Position numbers and translations under genes: made by a program | In this document: piece after piece, positions 18,274 through 27,385 of the stretch | Numbering within the stretch: position 1 is the stretch's first letter | Layout of the letters: each line of letters opens with the position of its first letter | The notes under the pieces: model-generated | The model's input: the letters and a program-made list of their open reading frames with translations, nothing else | The model's database searches: none | Told to the model about the DNA's origin: nothing | Origin: an uncultured Deefgea sp. | GTDB taxonomy: Bacteria; Pseudomonadota; Gammaproteobacteria; Burkholderiales; Chitinibacteraceae | Reading direction: 5' to 3' | DNA: 39,360 nucleotides | NCBI RefSeq assembly: GCF_947072475.1 | Contig: NZ_CAMTIA010000026.1 | Coordinates: 1-39,360, forward strand

Positions 18274-18299
18274 TAAGGGCGAGGCCCACCTTTTTCAAG
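18274..18299 (-). promoter_or_regulatory. Candidate sigma-32-type heat-shock promoter of groESL
   Basis: On the minus strand CTTGAAA (18293-18299) is followed after 13 bases by CCCTTA (18274-18279), a reasonable match to the sigma-32 consensus. It lies just upstream of CIRCE. This suggests dual control by sigma-32 and HrcA. It was identified by eye only. Confidence 0.5.
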
Positions 18300-18384
18300 A
18301 GCGGGCGCGGTTTTTTTTATTGTGTCACGTTGGGCAGCACGCTATTGGGGGTATGGGGCTGAGCCGTAAAAAAATCAATGCAAG

Positions 18385-18434
18385 CCACGCTATACGTTAA
18401 GTCATTTTCCATTCAAAATAGCGTGGTGTTTTTT
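18385..18434 (+). promoter_or_regulatory. Stem-loop with U tract in the leader of the thioredoxin gene
   Basis: CCACGCTAT (18385-18393) pairs with ATAGCGTGG (18418-18426) over a 24-nt loop, followed by TGTTTTTTA. It ends about 50 bp before the thioredoxin start. It could be a terminator for upstream plus-strand transcription or an attenuator. Confidence 0.35.
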
Positions 18435-18484
18435 AGTTAAAATGCCAAATGCTCAGTACTTTGGTCAAATGAAGGATGCTGTAA

Positions 18485-18985
18485 ATGAAACTCGGTTTCA
18501 AAATTGCGCTCACTGCGGTATTGATTGGCGCGGCGGCGCTGGTATTTAATACCTTTAACGCAGCAGAAAAAATGCCGCTCAAGCAAACCATGACGACCAT
18601 GGCGGGCAAGCCGATTCAAATTGCCGATTATCAAGGCAAGGTGGTGCTGGTTAATTTTTGGGCCACCAGCTGCACCGGTTGTATCGCCGAAATGCCCGGA
18701 TTGGTGGCAGCGCAAAATAAATTGGGCAAAGACAAATTGATCACCATCGCCGTGGCGATGAGTTATGACAACCCGACGTATATTCAAAACTATTTGGCCA
18801 AAACGCCGCTGCCTTTTGAAATGGTGTACGACCAAAGTGGCGAGATTGCGCGCGCTTTTGGTGAGGTGCAATTAACGCCAACGTCGTTTTTACTCGACCC
18901 GAAAGGGCGTTTGATTAAAAAAATCGTCGGAGAGCTTAGCGAGCAGCAATTGATTGATATCGTGAATCAGGCGCATGGCAGCTAG
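18485..18985 (+). CDS. TlpA/ResA-type thioredoxin-fold protein
   Basis: 166 residues. Residues 5-23 are a hydrophobic signal or anchor segment (FKIALTAVLIGAAALVFN), so the domain faces the periplasm. The thioredoxin core has FWATSCTGCIAEM with redox pair Cys63-Cys66, and the cis-Pro loop LTPTSFLLDPKG near residue 138. Members of this family reduce disulfides in periplasmic proteins, for example during cytochrome c maturation. The specific partner is unknown because no cytochrome genes are near. A clear stem-loop terminator follows, so it is transcribed alone. Confidence 0.88.
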   Translation: MKLGFKIALTAVLIGAAALVFNTFNAAEKMPLKQTMTTMAGKPIQIADYQGKVVLVNFWATSCTGCIAEMPGLVAAQNKLGKDKLITIAVAMSYDNPTYIQNYLAKTPLPFEMVYDQSGEIARAFGEVQLTPTSFLLDPKGRLIKKIVGELSEQQLIDIVNQAHGS

Positions 18986-19007
18986 TTGGCCAAGTGGTGC
19001 GAGATGT

Positions 19008-19038
19008 AAAAAATGGCGCGAAGTTCGCGCCATTTTTA
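19008..19038 (+). terminator. Rho-independent terminator of the thioredoxin gene
   Basis: AAATGGCGCGAA pairs with TTCGCGCCATTT around a single-base turn region, with T's following. It lies about 25 bp after the stop. Confidence 0.85.
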
Positions 19039-19082
19039 TTGCTGCCAAACGTTAACAGGCTCCGCGTTGTGCAGGTTACGAG

Positions 19083-19250
19083 CTGATGGTGGTAAGAGTA
19101 TCGCGGCATTCCCTCTCCCTTGATGGGAGAGGGTTAGGGTGATACAACAAAGTGCCGCTCAACACCCCCATCCCAGCCTTCCCCCATCAAGGGGGAAGGG
19201 GCTACAGTCGATTTATTCAAACGCGTGCAATTTAAAAATCAACACCAAAT
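19083..19250. repeat. Dispersed hairpin-rich repeat, copy A
   Basis: It holds two perfect hairpins: CCCTCTCCC/GGGAGAGGG with loop TTGAT at 19111-19133, and CCTTCCCCC/GGGGGAAGG with loop ATCAA at 19177-19199. The sequence from GTATCGCGGCAT to the GTGCAATTT stretch recurs at 27659-27815. It lies in the gap between the thioredoxin terminator and the threonine aldolase stop; nothing coding is seen there. Confidence 0.8.
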
Positions 19251-19304
19251 CCAAAAAATACTCAGATCATTGGGTATATTGATCTAATCTATTTTCAATA
19301 TAGT

Positions 19305-20333
19305 TTAGCGAGCAATACCCGCTTTAATTGCTTGGCTGACGCGGGCGAGGTCGGTCTCTTCAATTTGCCAGTGTGTCACCAAACGCATTGCGCCGTGTTC
19401 CGGTGGGTTGGCTTTAATATTGGCATTGGCCAAGCTTTGCATCAGCTGGTCGACATCAATCTCGCGGCTAAAGTTAAACCACACCATATTGATTTGCACC
19501 GAATCCAGATCGATGACAATGCCGTCAATTTTTGCCAATTGCGCGGCTAATAATTTGGCGTGGCGATGATCGTCTGCTAAGCGCGCAGTCATTGCATTGA
19601 GTGCCAATAAACCGGGCGCGGCCAATACGCCCACTTGGCGCATGCCACCGCCGAGCAATTTGCGTTTTTTGCGCGCTTTGGCAATCAGCGCGTGGCTGCC
19701 GGCCAAGATCGAGCCGACCGGTGCGGCCAAGCCTTTGCTCAGGCAACACATCACGCTATCGCAATACTGGGTGATTTCTTTGACATCGACTTGTAAAGCG
19801 CTGGCGGCATTAAATACCCGCGCGCCATCTAAATGCACTGGCACGCCTTCGGCTTGCGCTACTTGCCAAATTTGCTGCATGGTTTCTAGCGCAATCACCC
19901 GGCCATTGGAATGGGCATTTTCAACGCAAATTAACGCGGTTTTCGGTTCGTGAATATCCACGCCATGGCGAATTTTTTTGCGGATTTTTTCGGCGTTCAT
20001 CGTCCCTAAGTCGCTATCGATGGTTCTAAGCTGCACGCCACTAATTAAGGCGGCGCCGCCAACTTCATGCCAAACGATATGGCTATCATCGCCAACAATG
20101 ACTTCGTCGCCCGGTTGGCAGTAGCTCAAAATCGCCAATTGATTGCCAAAAGTGCCGGTCGGCACGAATAAGGCCGCTTCTTTGCCTAAGCGCTCAGCCG
20201 CAGCCGTTTCAAGGGCGATCACCGTCGGGTCGTCGCCATACACATCGTCACCGACAATGGCCTCGGCCATGGCGGTGCGCATGGCGGCAGTAGGATGGGT
20301 GACGGTATCGCTGCGCAAGTCGAGTATTTTCAT
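19305..20333 (-). CDS. ltaE: Low-specificity L-threonine aldolase
   Basis: 342 residues beginning [15 protein letters not shown], the family's signature N terminus. Other features are [34 protein letters not shown] and the PLP-binding [10 protein letters not shown] with Lys200. The enzyme cleaves L-threonine or allo-threonine to glycine and acetaldehyde, with PLP as cofactor, in the cytoplasm. It diverges from bioA across a 338-bp gap and is followed by the hairpin repeat. It appears to be a single-gene transcript. Confidence 0.93.
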   Translation of the reverse strand: MKILDLRSDTVTHPTAAMRTAMAEAIVGDDVYGDDPTVIALETAAAERLGKEAALFVPTGTFGNQLAILSYCQPGDEVIVGDDSHIVWHEVGGAALISGVQLRTIDSDLGTMNAEKIRKKIRHGVDIHEPKTALICVENAHSNGRVIALETMQQIWQVAQAEGVPVHLDGARVFNAASALQVDVKEITQYCDSVMCCLSKGLAAPVGSILAGSHALIAKARKKRKLLGGGMRQVGVLAAPGLLALNAMTARLADDHRHAKLLAAQLAKIDGIVIDLDSVQINMVWFNFSREIDVDQLMQSLANANIKANPPEHGAMRLVTHWQIEETDLARVSQAIKAGIAR

Positions 20334-20671
20334 CAGAAAGGCCAGTGTGAAACAAGGGAGTGCCTCAGTCTAAAGTTCGCTGCGCGCTGGCGTCAATCAT
20401 TCTGACGATGCTTTGGGGTCTGAATAATTACATTTTCTGAGGGGTTGTTGACGACATTGGCTTGGCTAACCACGTATGCGCTGATTGTGGCTTGAGGCAA
20501 GGCCACGTAAGCAGGGCGCTGTTTGCTGCGGAGCATACGCTGAGTAAGGACTCGGGTTGACGGCTTGCGCCTAAAGCAAATCGTCCTCGCGGTGGGGGCA
20601 TGCCAACAGAGCTTGAGGCGGGGCAGGGGTGATGCTGTTAAAATGCCCAAATTGAAATTTTAGGTTTTCTT
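20334..20671. other. Intergenic region between ltaE and bioA
   Basis: 338 bp that should contain the two divergent promoters. A minus-strand frame (20393-20650, 85 codons) crosses it but has no ribosome-binding site and no family resemblance. I see no biotin-operator palindrome and no other structure I can support. Confidence 0.4.
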
Positions 20672-22003
20672 ATGACTGAGCAAATACTTCCCCAGCACGC
20701 CAATCAAGCCTTATTAGATCGCAGTTTGGCGGCGGTTTGGCATCCGTGCACGCAAATGAAGCGCCATGAAACTTTGCCGCTGATTCCTATTGCCCGTGGC
20801 GATGGCGTTTGGTTGTATGACGCCGATGGCACGCGCTATCTGGATGCGGTATCGAGCTGGTGGGTGAATTTATTTGGCCATAATCAAGCACAAATTAAGG
20901 CGGCGATTACGCAGCAAATGGATCAGCTTGAGCATGTCATGTTGGCGGGCTTTACCCATGAACCGGTGGTGGCGTTGTCCGAGCAATTGGCCGAGTTGAC
21001 GGGACTTGGCCATGCTTTTTACGGCTCGGATGGCGCGTCGGCTACCGAAATCTCACTCAAAATGGCGGCGCATTATTGGCGTAATTTAGGGCTGCCGGCC
21101 AAAAACCGCTTTGTGTATTTGCAAGACAGCTACCACGGCGAAACGATGGGTGCATTATCGGTGACCGATGTGCCGATTTTTCGTCAAGCCTACTCGCCCT
21201 TGGTGCGCGAGAATTTTGCCGTACAAAGCCCAGATGCTCGGCAAGCTCAGCCCGGCCAAACTGCGCGCGACGTGGCCTTGTGGGCGATTGAAGACTTGGC
21301 CCGCGTGTTGGCCGCGCAGCATCATGAGATTGCTGCCTTGATTGTTGAGCCTTTGATTCAGGGCGCGGCGGGCATGGCGATGTACGATCCGATCTATTTA
21401 CAACAAGCGCGCGCGCTGTGCGATCAATATCAGGTGTTATTGATTGCCGATGAAATTGCCGTTGGCTTTGGCCGCACCGGCACGATGTTTGCCTGCGAGC
21501 AAGCGCAGATTAAACCCGATTTGATTTGTCTTTCTAAGGGTATTACTGGGGGGTATTTGCCGCTAGCGGCCGTACTTTGTACTGATTCGGTCTATACTGC
21601 CTTTTATGCTGATGAAACGGCCAAAGCTTTTTTGCACTCGCATTCGTATACTGGCAATCCATTGGCCTGCGCTGCCGCGTTGGCGACGTTGGCGATTTTT
21701 CGCGATCAAGACGTGATTGCGCAAAATCAGCGTAAGGCCGCCGAGTTTAATCGCATTTTTGCGCCACTGGCTACGCATCCACGCGTTCGGCATTGGCGAA
21801 ATTGTGGCATGATTTGGGCTTTCGAAATTGCTGACGCTCCGGCGCAATTTGCCACGCTTTGCTTTACAGAAGCCTTAAAAGAAGGCTTGTTATTGCGACC
21901 GATTGGTCATACGGTTTATTTTATGCCGCCGTATATTATGACGGCAGAAGACGCTCAATTTCTGCTAGCAGGCACGCTCAAAGCCTTGGCGCGCTGCTGG
22001 TAA
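20672..22003 (+). CDS. bioA: Adenosylmethionine-8-amino-7-oxononanoate aminotransferase (biotin synthesis)
   Basis: 443 residues. BioA-specific features are the HPCTQM segment near residues 24-29, DAVSSWWVNLFGH (58-70), FYGSDGASATEISLKMA and QDSYHGETMGALS. The PLP lysine is Lys289 in LSKGITGGYLPLA. The enzyme moves an amino group from S-adenosylmethionine to KAPA to give DAPA, the antepenultimate step of biotin synthesis. No other bio gene is in the window, so the pathway is scattered. The next gene starts 19 bp downstream and may be cotranscribed. Confidence 0.95.
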   Translation: MTEQILPQHANQALLDRSLAAVWHPCTQMKRHETLPLIPIARGDGVWLYDADGTRYLDAVSSWWVNLFGHNQAQIKAAITQQMDQLEHVMLAGFTHEPVVALSEQLAELTGLGHAFYGSDGASATEISLKMAAHYWRNLGLPAKNRFVYLQDSYHGETMGALSVTDVPIFRQAYSPLVRENFAVQSPDARQAQPGQTARDVALWAIEDLARVLAAQHHEIAALIVEPLIQGAAGMAMYDPIYLQQARALCDQYQVLLIADEIAVGFGRTGTMFACEQAQIKPDLICLSKGITGGYLPLAAVLCTDSVYTAFYADETAKAFLHSHSYTGNPLACAAALATLAIFRDQDVIAQNQRKAAEFNRIFAPLATHPRVRHWRNCGMIWAFEIADAPAQFATLCFTEALKEGLLLRPIGHTVYFMPPYIMTAEDAQFLLAGTLKALARCW

Positions 22004-22021
22004 TCACCGAGCATATTGTTT

Positions 22022-23581
22022 ATGTCTTTATTCTTGACCTTGCCAGACCCAGACCCTAAATTAGCCCGCGCTGTAGAAACCAATCCGCAGCAGCTACGGC
22101 AATGGTTGATTGCTTTGCCAGCCGGCGCGCAAGAAGCTGGCCGGATGCTGCTCGACGCCTTGTCGACGTTAAATCGCATCAAGCTTGAGCCCGAAGAGCG
22201 GATTAAATTACTGCAAGAATATCAAAATTCTTTGGAAATGCTGACCGGCGCTTTTGAATCGGCCTATGCCTCACCCGGCTTGCCGATGAAAGACTCAGCC
22301 CGGCAAGCGGCACAATTGGCGCTGAATTTATGGGGCGAAATGGCGCTAGGTTGGAAGCTAGCGCTGATGGATAAGGTGGAAAAAAAATTCACTTTTTTCA
22401 CTTCGTCCAAAATGCTGCCGGTGTTATTGCAAGCGGTGATGTATTGCTTTTGGCGGGTTTACCAAGTGTGTAGCCGTTTGTTTCAACCGATGCCCAGTGG
22501 CATGTGGGCGGAGATTCATCAGGTATTTCGTTACGCGGCAGAAAATCGCTTTTTAGATGAGCGCAAAACCGATAATCCCAAAGAAAAATCGGCCCGACCG
22601 CTGGCCACTTTGTATAAGCAAATCCTGTTACTGGCCTTGGCCGATCCGCAGCGATTTTCTGGTGCTGAGCTGGATAAAATCATCGAAATTATCGAAAGCT
22701 ATGCGATGTATGCGCACTTTCAACCGGTGAGTAAATTAAATTCCAGCGCAGGGTTTTTTTTGGTCGAGCTAGAGCTGGATCAGCCGCCGCATTTTGTGGG
22801 CAATCGCTCGCTGGAGCAATTGCCAGGCCAGTCGATTTTGGTAGATACCATTGAGCTAGCCAAAAAACTGCATAAAGCCGAAATGAATGTCGAAGCCAAA
22901 GTGCCGCTGGCCAATGATAGGCAAAAAGTACAAATGTGGTTAGAAATCTTGCGGCGAGTGATTCGGCAATGGAGTATTTCGCCGCAGCGGTTGTATCAAC
23001 GGATTCCAGCGCAAAGCCTGGTCGAAGTGGCGCTGGGGTTTCAGGCCACCGTACAGCAATTGAACGACGGTTTGCCGCTGACCAATCAACCGGCAGATCT
23101 GACTGAACAATTGGCCGCAATCAATGATTTAGAGCGCAGTGTAATGCCGTGGCAAGTGGTCAATGAAAGCCCGGGCGGTTATGCCATTTTGGCGCGTGAT
23201 TTGCCCAGTGAGCAGGCTAAACCCGGTGAAATTGTCGCGATTCGGGCCAATGGCGGCCAGAGTTGGATGGTGGCGTCGATTCGTTGGCTGCAACAACGCC
23301 ATGACGGGGCGACGGAAATGGGCTTGCAAGTAATGAGCGCCAAGGCCCAACCGGTGTTGATGCGGCCACTGCAAAGTGCCGTGGCCAATCAAGTGGCGAT
23401 ATTGCTGCCGGCTATTGCGGTGCTACAGCAAGCGCAGCGCATTATTGCGATTAAGGGCAGCTATACCCCGCTGCGTGAATTTATGCTGCTGACTACTGAG
23501 GGCGTCAGCATTAAAATCCGCAGCGCAAAATTGATTGAGCAGCAGATGGGTTATGACTTGTTTGAATATACCAGTGCTTGA
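22022..23581 (+). CDS. Large protein with C-terminal PilZ-like domain, function unknown
   Basis: 519 residues from ATG 22022; a TTG two codons earlier is less likely. There is no signal peptide. Residues 1-350 are mostly helical with no recognised domain (EPEERIKLLQEYQNSLEML, MYCFWRVYQVCSRLFQPM and similar). Residues about 370-450 look like an atypical PilZ domain: PWQVVNESPGGYAI carries an NxSxxG-like motif, followed by GEIVAIR and SIRWLQQRHDGATEMGLQVM, the beta-barrel pattern of that fold. PilZ domains bind cyclic di-GMP. A clean RxxxR motif is not obvious before the NES motif, so binding is uncertain. It probably shares a transcript with bioA, with no obvious link in function. Confidence 0.6.
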   Translation: MSLFLTLPDPDPKLARAVETNPQQLRQWLIALPAGAQEAGRMLLDALSTLNRIKLEPEERIKLLQEYQNSLEMLTGAFESAYASPGLPMKDSARQAAQLALNLWGEMALGWKLALMDKVEKKFTFFTSSKMLPVLLQAVMYCFWRVYQVCSRLFQPMPSGMWAEIHQVFRYAAENRFLDERKTDNPKEKSARPLATLYKQILLLALADPQRFSGAELDKIIEIIESYAMYAHFQPVSKLNSSAGFFLVELELDQPPHFVGNRSLEQLPGQSILVDTIELAKKLHKAEMNVEAKVPLANDRQKVQMWLEILRRVIRQWSISPQRLYQRIPAQSLVEVALGFQATVQQLNDGLPLTNQPADLTEQLAAINDLERSVMPWQVVNESPGGYAILARDLPSEQAKPGEIVAIRANGGQSWMVASIRWLQQRHDGATEMGLQVMSAKAQPVLMRPLQSAVANQVAILLPAIAVLQQAQRIIAIKGSYTPLREFMLLTTEGVSIKIRSAKLIEQQMGYDLFEYTSA

Positions 23582-23618
23582 TCGGGGCGATGTTTAGATT
23601 ACGTGTTAATGGTTTTAA

Positions 23619-23694
23619 GTGCCTGCGGCACGGCTGTTTACAGTCGCAGTCCGCGACTGGGACCCTCTTTCTTTGACTCGCCAAAGAAAGAGGG
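23619..23694. repeat. Cluster of three stem-loops
   Basis: Three adjacent hairpins: GTGCC/GGCAC (23619-23631), CAGTCGC/GCGACTG (23641-23659), and a 12-bp stem CCCTCTTTCTTT/AAAGAAAGAGGG (23663-23694). They fill the start of the 313-bp gap between two convergent genes. The rest of the gap (to 23894) shows nothing I can name. This looks like a REP/BIME-type cluster that may also end the bioA transcript. Confidence 0.65.
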
Positions 23695-23894
23695 GGAAAG
23701 AAAGGCGACCCGAGCGCGCCCAGCTCCGCTGTGCCCTCGATCGTCGTGAGCCAAACGATATAGCTGTTTGTCTCACTCCTCACTCGGTGCGCTTAGACGG
23801 GTTTTAAAGCCCAAGCCCGACGAGCGCGGCACAGCATCAACATCCAATCTGAACAAAGCCAAAATAATTCAATGTATATCGATGTAGGCTTTGA

Positions 23895-24854
23895 TTATTC
23901 AGGCTTAGGGCCAGATACCTCGGTGTTGTTGTCTGGTATTTTGGCTCTCGGGTGGGCTTTGTCGTAGCTTTGGGCTAAATGCTGGAAGTCTAAATGCGTG
24001 TAAACCTGCGTGGTGGCGATGCTGGCGTGGCCGAGTAATTCTTGCACTGCGCGCAAATCACTCGACGATTGCAATAAATGGCTGGCGCAGCTGTGGCGTA
24101 GTTTGTGCGGGTAGAGCGGCTCGGTTAGACCGAGTTTTTCTTGCCACTGCCGTAGTCGCAATTGCACCGCGCGCGGCGTGAGCGGCGTGCCTTTATTGCT
24201 AACAAAAACGGTTTGCGTATTTGGGTGCGCCAATTGGGTGCGAATCAATAGCCAGCGACGAATCGCTTCTACGGCCATTTTGCCGATCGGCACTAGCCGC
24301 GTTTTATTGCCTTTACCGGTCACCGTGGCCATGCCGTGCAATAGATCGAGCTCGATCAGTTTAAGTGACACCAGCTCGCTGACCCGCAGCCCCGAAGAAT
24401 AGGCGAGTTCAAAAATGGCTTTGTCGCGTGAGGCCAGCGGGTCTTCGTCGGGCATATGCTCTAAAAAACCCACCACATCATCGACATTCATTGCCGCTGG
24501 CAAGGCTGGGCGATGCTTGGGTGCTTTGACGCCTTCAATCGGATTACTCGACCAATGAAAGTCACGGCACATCAGCCGATAAAACGCCCGCCAAGCCGAC
24601 AAGGTGCGCGCAATGGATCGTCCCGATAAACCACGGCTGGCCAATTGCCGCACAAAACCGCGCACATCTAGCGGGCTGAGCGAGGCTAAATCGCGCACGC
24701 CAACGCAGTCGGCCAATAGCTGTAAATCATGCTGGTAGGCTTGGTGCGTATGGGGGCTGGCGGCTTTTTCGCCGTGTAAATAGCGAAAAAAATGCGCGAA
24801 ATGCTGCGCCGTTGCTTCTGGCACAACTTGGCTTGGGCGGCGAATCGGCTTCAA
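23895..24854 (-). CDS. xerC: Tyrosine recombinase XerC
   Basis: 319 residues. An N-terminal SAM-like core-binding domain spans about 15-105 and the catalytic domain about 115-300. Catalytic residues are Arg157 (SSGLRVSEL), Lys181 (GKGNKTR), His250 and Arg253 (PHKLRHS), His276 (LLGHAS) and Tyr285 (TTQVYTHLD), all present. With XerD it resolves chromosome dimers at dif. The start overlaps the DUF484 gene by 4 bp, the classic dapF-DUF484-xerC arrangement, which favours XerC over XerD or a phage integrase. Confidence 0.92.
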   Translation of the reverse strand: MKPIRRPSQVVPEATAQHFAHFFRYLHGEKAASPHTHQAYQHDLQLLADCVGVRDLASLSPLDVRGFVRQLASRGLSGRSIARTLSAWRAFYRLMCRDFHWSSNPIEGVKAPKHRPALPAAMNVDDVVGFLEHMPDEDPLASRDKAIFELAYSSGLRVSELVSLKLIELDLLHGMATVTGKGNKTRLVPIGKMAVEAIRRWLLIRTQLAHPNTQTVFVSNKGTPLTPRAVQLRLRQWQEKLGLTEPLYPHKLRHSCASHLLQSSSDLRAVQELLGHASIATTQVYTHLDFQHLAQSYDKAHPRAKIPDNNTEVSGPKPE

Positions 24855-25555
24855 GTGAGCTCGGCCTCGGTTTCTAAGATGGGCTCGGCATTCAGTATTG
24901 GGGTTAGCGGCACCACGCGGCGAATGACGGCTGAAACCAATTCAGCTAAACGTTGTAAGTACAGCGTGCCCATTTCCGGATAAAAGCGCTCTGGATCGGG
25001 GCTGGCCAACACCAAAATCCCAAACGGCAGCTCGCCAGTACGCAGCGCGCATTGGACAAAAGACTTCAGATCGCCCGTTTCTAGCGCAAACCAATTTAAT
25101 ACGTCATCGGTCACGTATGGCCCGCAATACGGGCTGCTTAGATTGTCGACCAGCTTGTGAATGCTGTCCTCAACTGGGGTGAATTCCAATAGATTGGAGT
25201 CAATATTGGGCAGCCATAAGCGCAGTGCCAAATGCGGTACCGCAAAGCGCGCTTTGAGGTGGTATTCCAAAGTACCGATGATGCTTGGCAAGTCTTCGGC
25301 TTTCATTAAATCTACGGTGAGCTGGTGCAGCATGTCCGAGATATGGTCGTTTTCGATGCCAAACTGTAACAATTCGCCCAGACGTGCTTCGAGTAAGCGA
25401 TTTTTATCGCGCAGCGTGAGGAGTTGTCGCTCAGCCAATGAAACGGCCTGACCGCGATGAGGGTGCGGCACATAGATTTCAGCGAGATCATCGGCAAACG
25501 CATCAAAAAATTCTGGATTTTGTTGTAACCACTGTACGACTTCATTGGCTTGCAT
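24851..25555 (-). CDS. DUF484 family protein
   Basis: 234 residues. The N terminus has the typical VVQWLQQNPEFFDAFADDLAEIYVPHPHRGQAVSLAERQL segment (residues 6-45), followed by a coiled-coil stretch and a GAF-like domain to about residue 215 (SFVQCALRTGELPFGILVLASPDPERFYPEMGTLYLQRLAEL). The family's biochemical role is not established. The location between dapF and xerC is conserved in many proteobacteria, and it overlaps xerC by 4 bp. Confidence 0.9.
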   Translation of the reverse strand: MQANEVVQWLQQNPEFFDAFADDLAEIYVPHPHRGQAVSLAERQLLTLRDKNRLLEARLGELLQFGIENDHISDMLHQLTVDLMKAEDLPSIIGTLEYHLKARFAVPHLALRLWLPNIDSNLLEFTPVEDSIHKLVDNLSSPYCGPYVTDDVLNWFALETGDLKSFVQCALRTGELPFGILVLASPDPERFYPEMGTLYLQRLAELVSAVIRRVVPLTPILNAEPILETEAELT

Positions 25556-25570
25556 ATGGATATCCTTAGG

Positions 25571-26401
25571 TTAAACCTCAATCGTGCCGGTAAAGACGGT
25601 GACAGCCGGACCGGTCATCATCACGGGGTGCGCGTCGCCCGCCCAGCTAATGGTTAAATCGCCCCCTCGGGTATGCACAATCACCGTGGCGTCGAGTAAA
25701 CCTCGGCGTATCCCCGCGACAACCGCAGCGCAGGCGCCGGTGCCACAAGCGAGGGTTTCGCCTGCTGCGCGCTCATACACCCGCAAGCGAATTTCATTGC
25801 GGCTTAAAATCTGCATAAAGCCAGCATTCACTTTTTGCGGAAATCGCGGGTGATTTTCAATCAAAGCGCCATGCAGCGCCACTGGCGCGGTATCGACCGA
25901 TTCAACCACTTGCACCGCATGTGGGTTGCCCATCGAGACCACCGAAATATCATAAACTTGGCCATCGACAATCAGCGGATCAATCATTGCTTCATTGGGG
26001 GCAATAAACGGGATGTCTGCTGGGGCAAAGCGTGGCGCGCCCATATTGACGGTGACATTCCCATCGAGCTCGAGGCGCGGGTAGATCACGCCTTTGGCGG
26101 TTTCTACGGCGATTTCGGTTTTGTCGGTCAGGCCCTGCTCAACGACAAAGCGCGCAAAGCAGCGTGAACCATTGCCGCATTGCTCAACTTCGGAACCATC
26201 GCAATTAAAAATGCGATAGCGAAAATCGATGCCGGGTGTAGCGCTGCTTTCGACCAGCAGCAGTTGATCAAAACCAATGCCAAATTGCCGATGACCGAGC
26301 TGCGCAATTTGCTGGTGACTGAGGGCTACGGTTTGGCGCACGCCGTCGATCACCATAAAGTCATTCCCGAGGCCGTGCATTTTGCTGAAGTTGAGTTTCA
26401 T
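25571..26401 (-). CDS. dapF: Diaminopimelate epimerase
   Basis: 276 residues, the normal length. It starts [15 protein letters not shown]. The two catalytic cysteines are Cys75 (EQCGNGSRC) and Cys219 (LACGTGACA), and [10 protein letters not shown] is also present. It interconverts LL- and meso-diaminopimelate for lysine and peptidoglycan synthesis in the cytoplasm. It is the first gene of the dapF-DUF484-xerC operon, with 15 bp to the next gene. The 145 bp upstream, before the CoA-binding protein gene, show no gene. Confidence 0.96.
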   Translation of the reverse strand: MKLNFSKMHGLGNDFMVIDGVRQTVALSHQQIAQLGHRQFGIGFDQLLLVESSATPGIDFRYRIFNCDGSEVEQCGNGSRCFARFVVEQGLTDKTEIAVETAKGVIYPRLELDGNVTVNMGAPRFAPADIPFIAPNEAMIDPLIVDGQVYDISVVSMGNPHAVQVVESVDTAPVALHGALIENHPRFPQKVNAGFMQILSRNEIRLRVYERAAGETLACGTGACAAVVAGIRRGLLDATVIVHTRGGDLTISWAGDAHPVMMTGPAVTVFTGTIEV

Positions 26402-26546
26402 GATTTTGGCGATATTTTAAGGTGTGCTAAGGCTACGCTGAGCCTGCCTATCAGTGCAAGCTTGTTGAAATAGAATAATGAAAAATGCGGCCAAATTAGC
26501 GATTGAGCGTATTGGCATCGCCATTAAAGGCGTTGCGCCGCTTATT

Positions 26547-26978
26547 TTAAAGCATTCTTTCGGGAAATAAGCGCTGGTATTCGGTCATTAAACAACGATC
26601 CATCACGATGCACAGCCCCGCAGCTTGAGCGCGTAAGGCGGCGGCTTCATCATCAATCCCTTTTTGCAACCAGATCAGTTTGATGCCCAAAGCAATCGCT
26701 TGATCAACAACGTCGCTAACGATTTCGCTGCGAACAAACACATCCACACAATCGATCGGCGTGGTGACGTCGCTTAATTGTCGATGCACCGCTGCGCCTA
26801 AAATTTGCGCCTGTGGTTTGGCGGTGATCGGAATGATGGCAAAACCCCAAGTTTGCATCCGCTGGCTAACGATATAACTGGCCCGCTGCGGTTTGTCCGA
26901 CAGCCCAACGACGGCAATGGTGCGCGTCATCTGCAGCAAGGTTTTAATTTGGGCGTCGGGTGGGTTTTGAAAGCGCAT
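26547..26978 (-). CDS. CoA-binding domain protein (YccU-like)
   Basis: 143 residues from ATG 26978, preceded by GAGAGG at good spacing. A start four codons earlier is possible. It is a single Rossmann-type CoA-binding domain: TIAVVGLSDKPQRASYIVSQRMQ near residues 20-40, VDVFVRSEIVSDVVDQAI, KLIWLQKGI and the Cys-containing GLCIVMDRCLMTEY at the end. It is related to the N-terminal domain of succinyl-CoA synthetase alpha subunits. The ligand and role are not known for the family. It starts 15 bp after the RidA gene, so the two are likely cotranscribed. Confidence 0.85.
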   Translation of the reverse strand: MRFQNPPDAQIKTLLQMTRTIAVVGLSDKPQRASYIVSQRMQTWGFAIIPITAKPQAQILGAAVHRQLSDVTTPIDCVDVFVRSEIVSDVVDQAIALGIKLIWLQKGIDDEAAALRAQAAGLCIVMDRCLMTEYQRLFPERML

Positions 26979-26992
26979 CGTGCCTCTCAATC

Positions 26993-27376
26993 TTAGTGGT
27001 TTAACACCATCACGGCATCGGCTTCAACCAATGCGCCTTTAGGCAGTGCCGCAGCTTGGACTGCCGCGCGCGCTGGAAACGGTGCGCTAAAGTATTCGCT
27101 CATAATGGCATTGAGTTGGGCAAAGTTGGCCAAATCGACGACAAAAACGCCCAGTTTTACGATGTCGGATAAATCGCCGCCGGCTGCTTGGCAAACGGCG
27201 CGTAGATTTTGAAATACGCGGTGCGCTTGCGCTTCAAAACCATCGAGCAAGACGCCTGACGCAGGATCAAGCCCAATTTGGCCAGATAAATACACCGTGT
27301 CGCCCACTTTAATGGCTTGCGAATACGTGCCTACAGCGGCGGGGGCTTGCTCGGAATGAATAATCGATTTGCTCAT
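26993..27376 (-). CDS. ridA: RidA/YjgF family reactive-intermediate deaminase
   Basis: 127 residues from ATG 27376, with GGAGTG upstream; three codons earlier there is a weaker start. Family residues are [20 protein letters not shown] (about 16-35), [15 protein letters not shown], and the active-site Arg in the [19 protein letters not shown] segment. RidA hydrolyses reactive enamine/imine products of PLP enzymes, protecting other PLP enzymes. The gene name is assigned by family; paralogues exist in many genomes. It is the first gene of a pair with the CoA-binding protein. Confidence 0.88.
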   Translation of the reverse strand: MSKSIIHSEQAPAAVGTYSQAIKVGDTVYLSGQIGLDPASGVLLDGFEAQAHRVFQNLRAVCQAAGGDLSDIVKLGVFVVDLANFAQLNAIMSEYFSAPFPARAAVQAAALPKGALVEADAVMVLNH

Positions 27377-27385
27377 TTGGAGCAC

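Noticed and set aside
20393-20650. 85-codon minus-strand frame between ltaE and bioA
   Set aside because: No ribosome-binding site, no recognisable domain, and it would occupy the divergent promoter region; a decayed gene fragment cannot be fully excluded.
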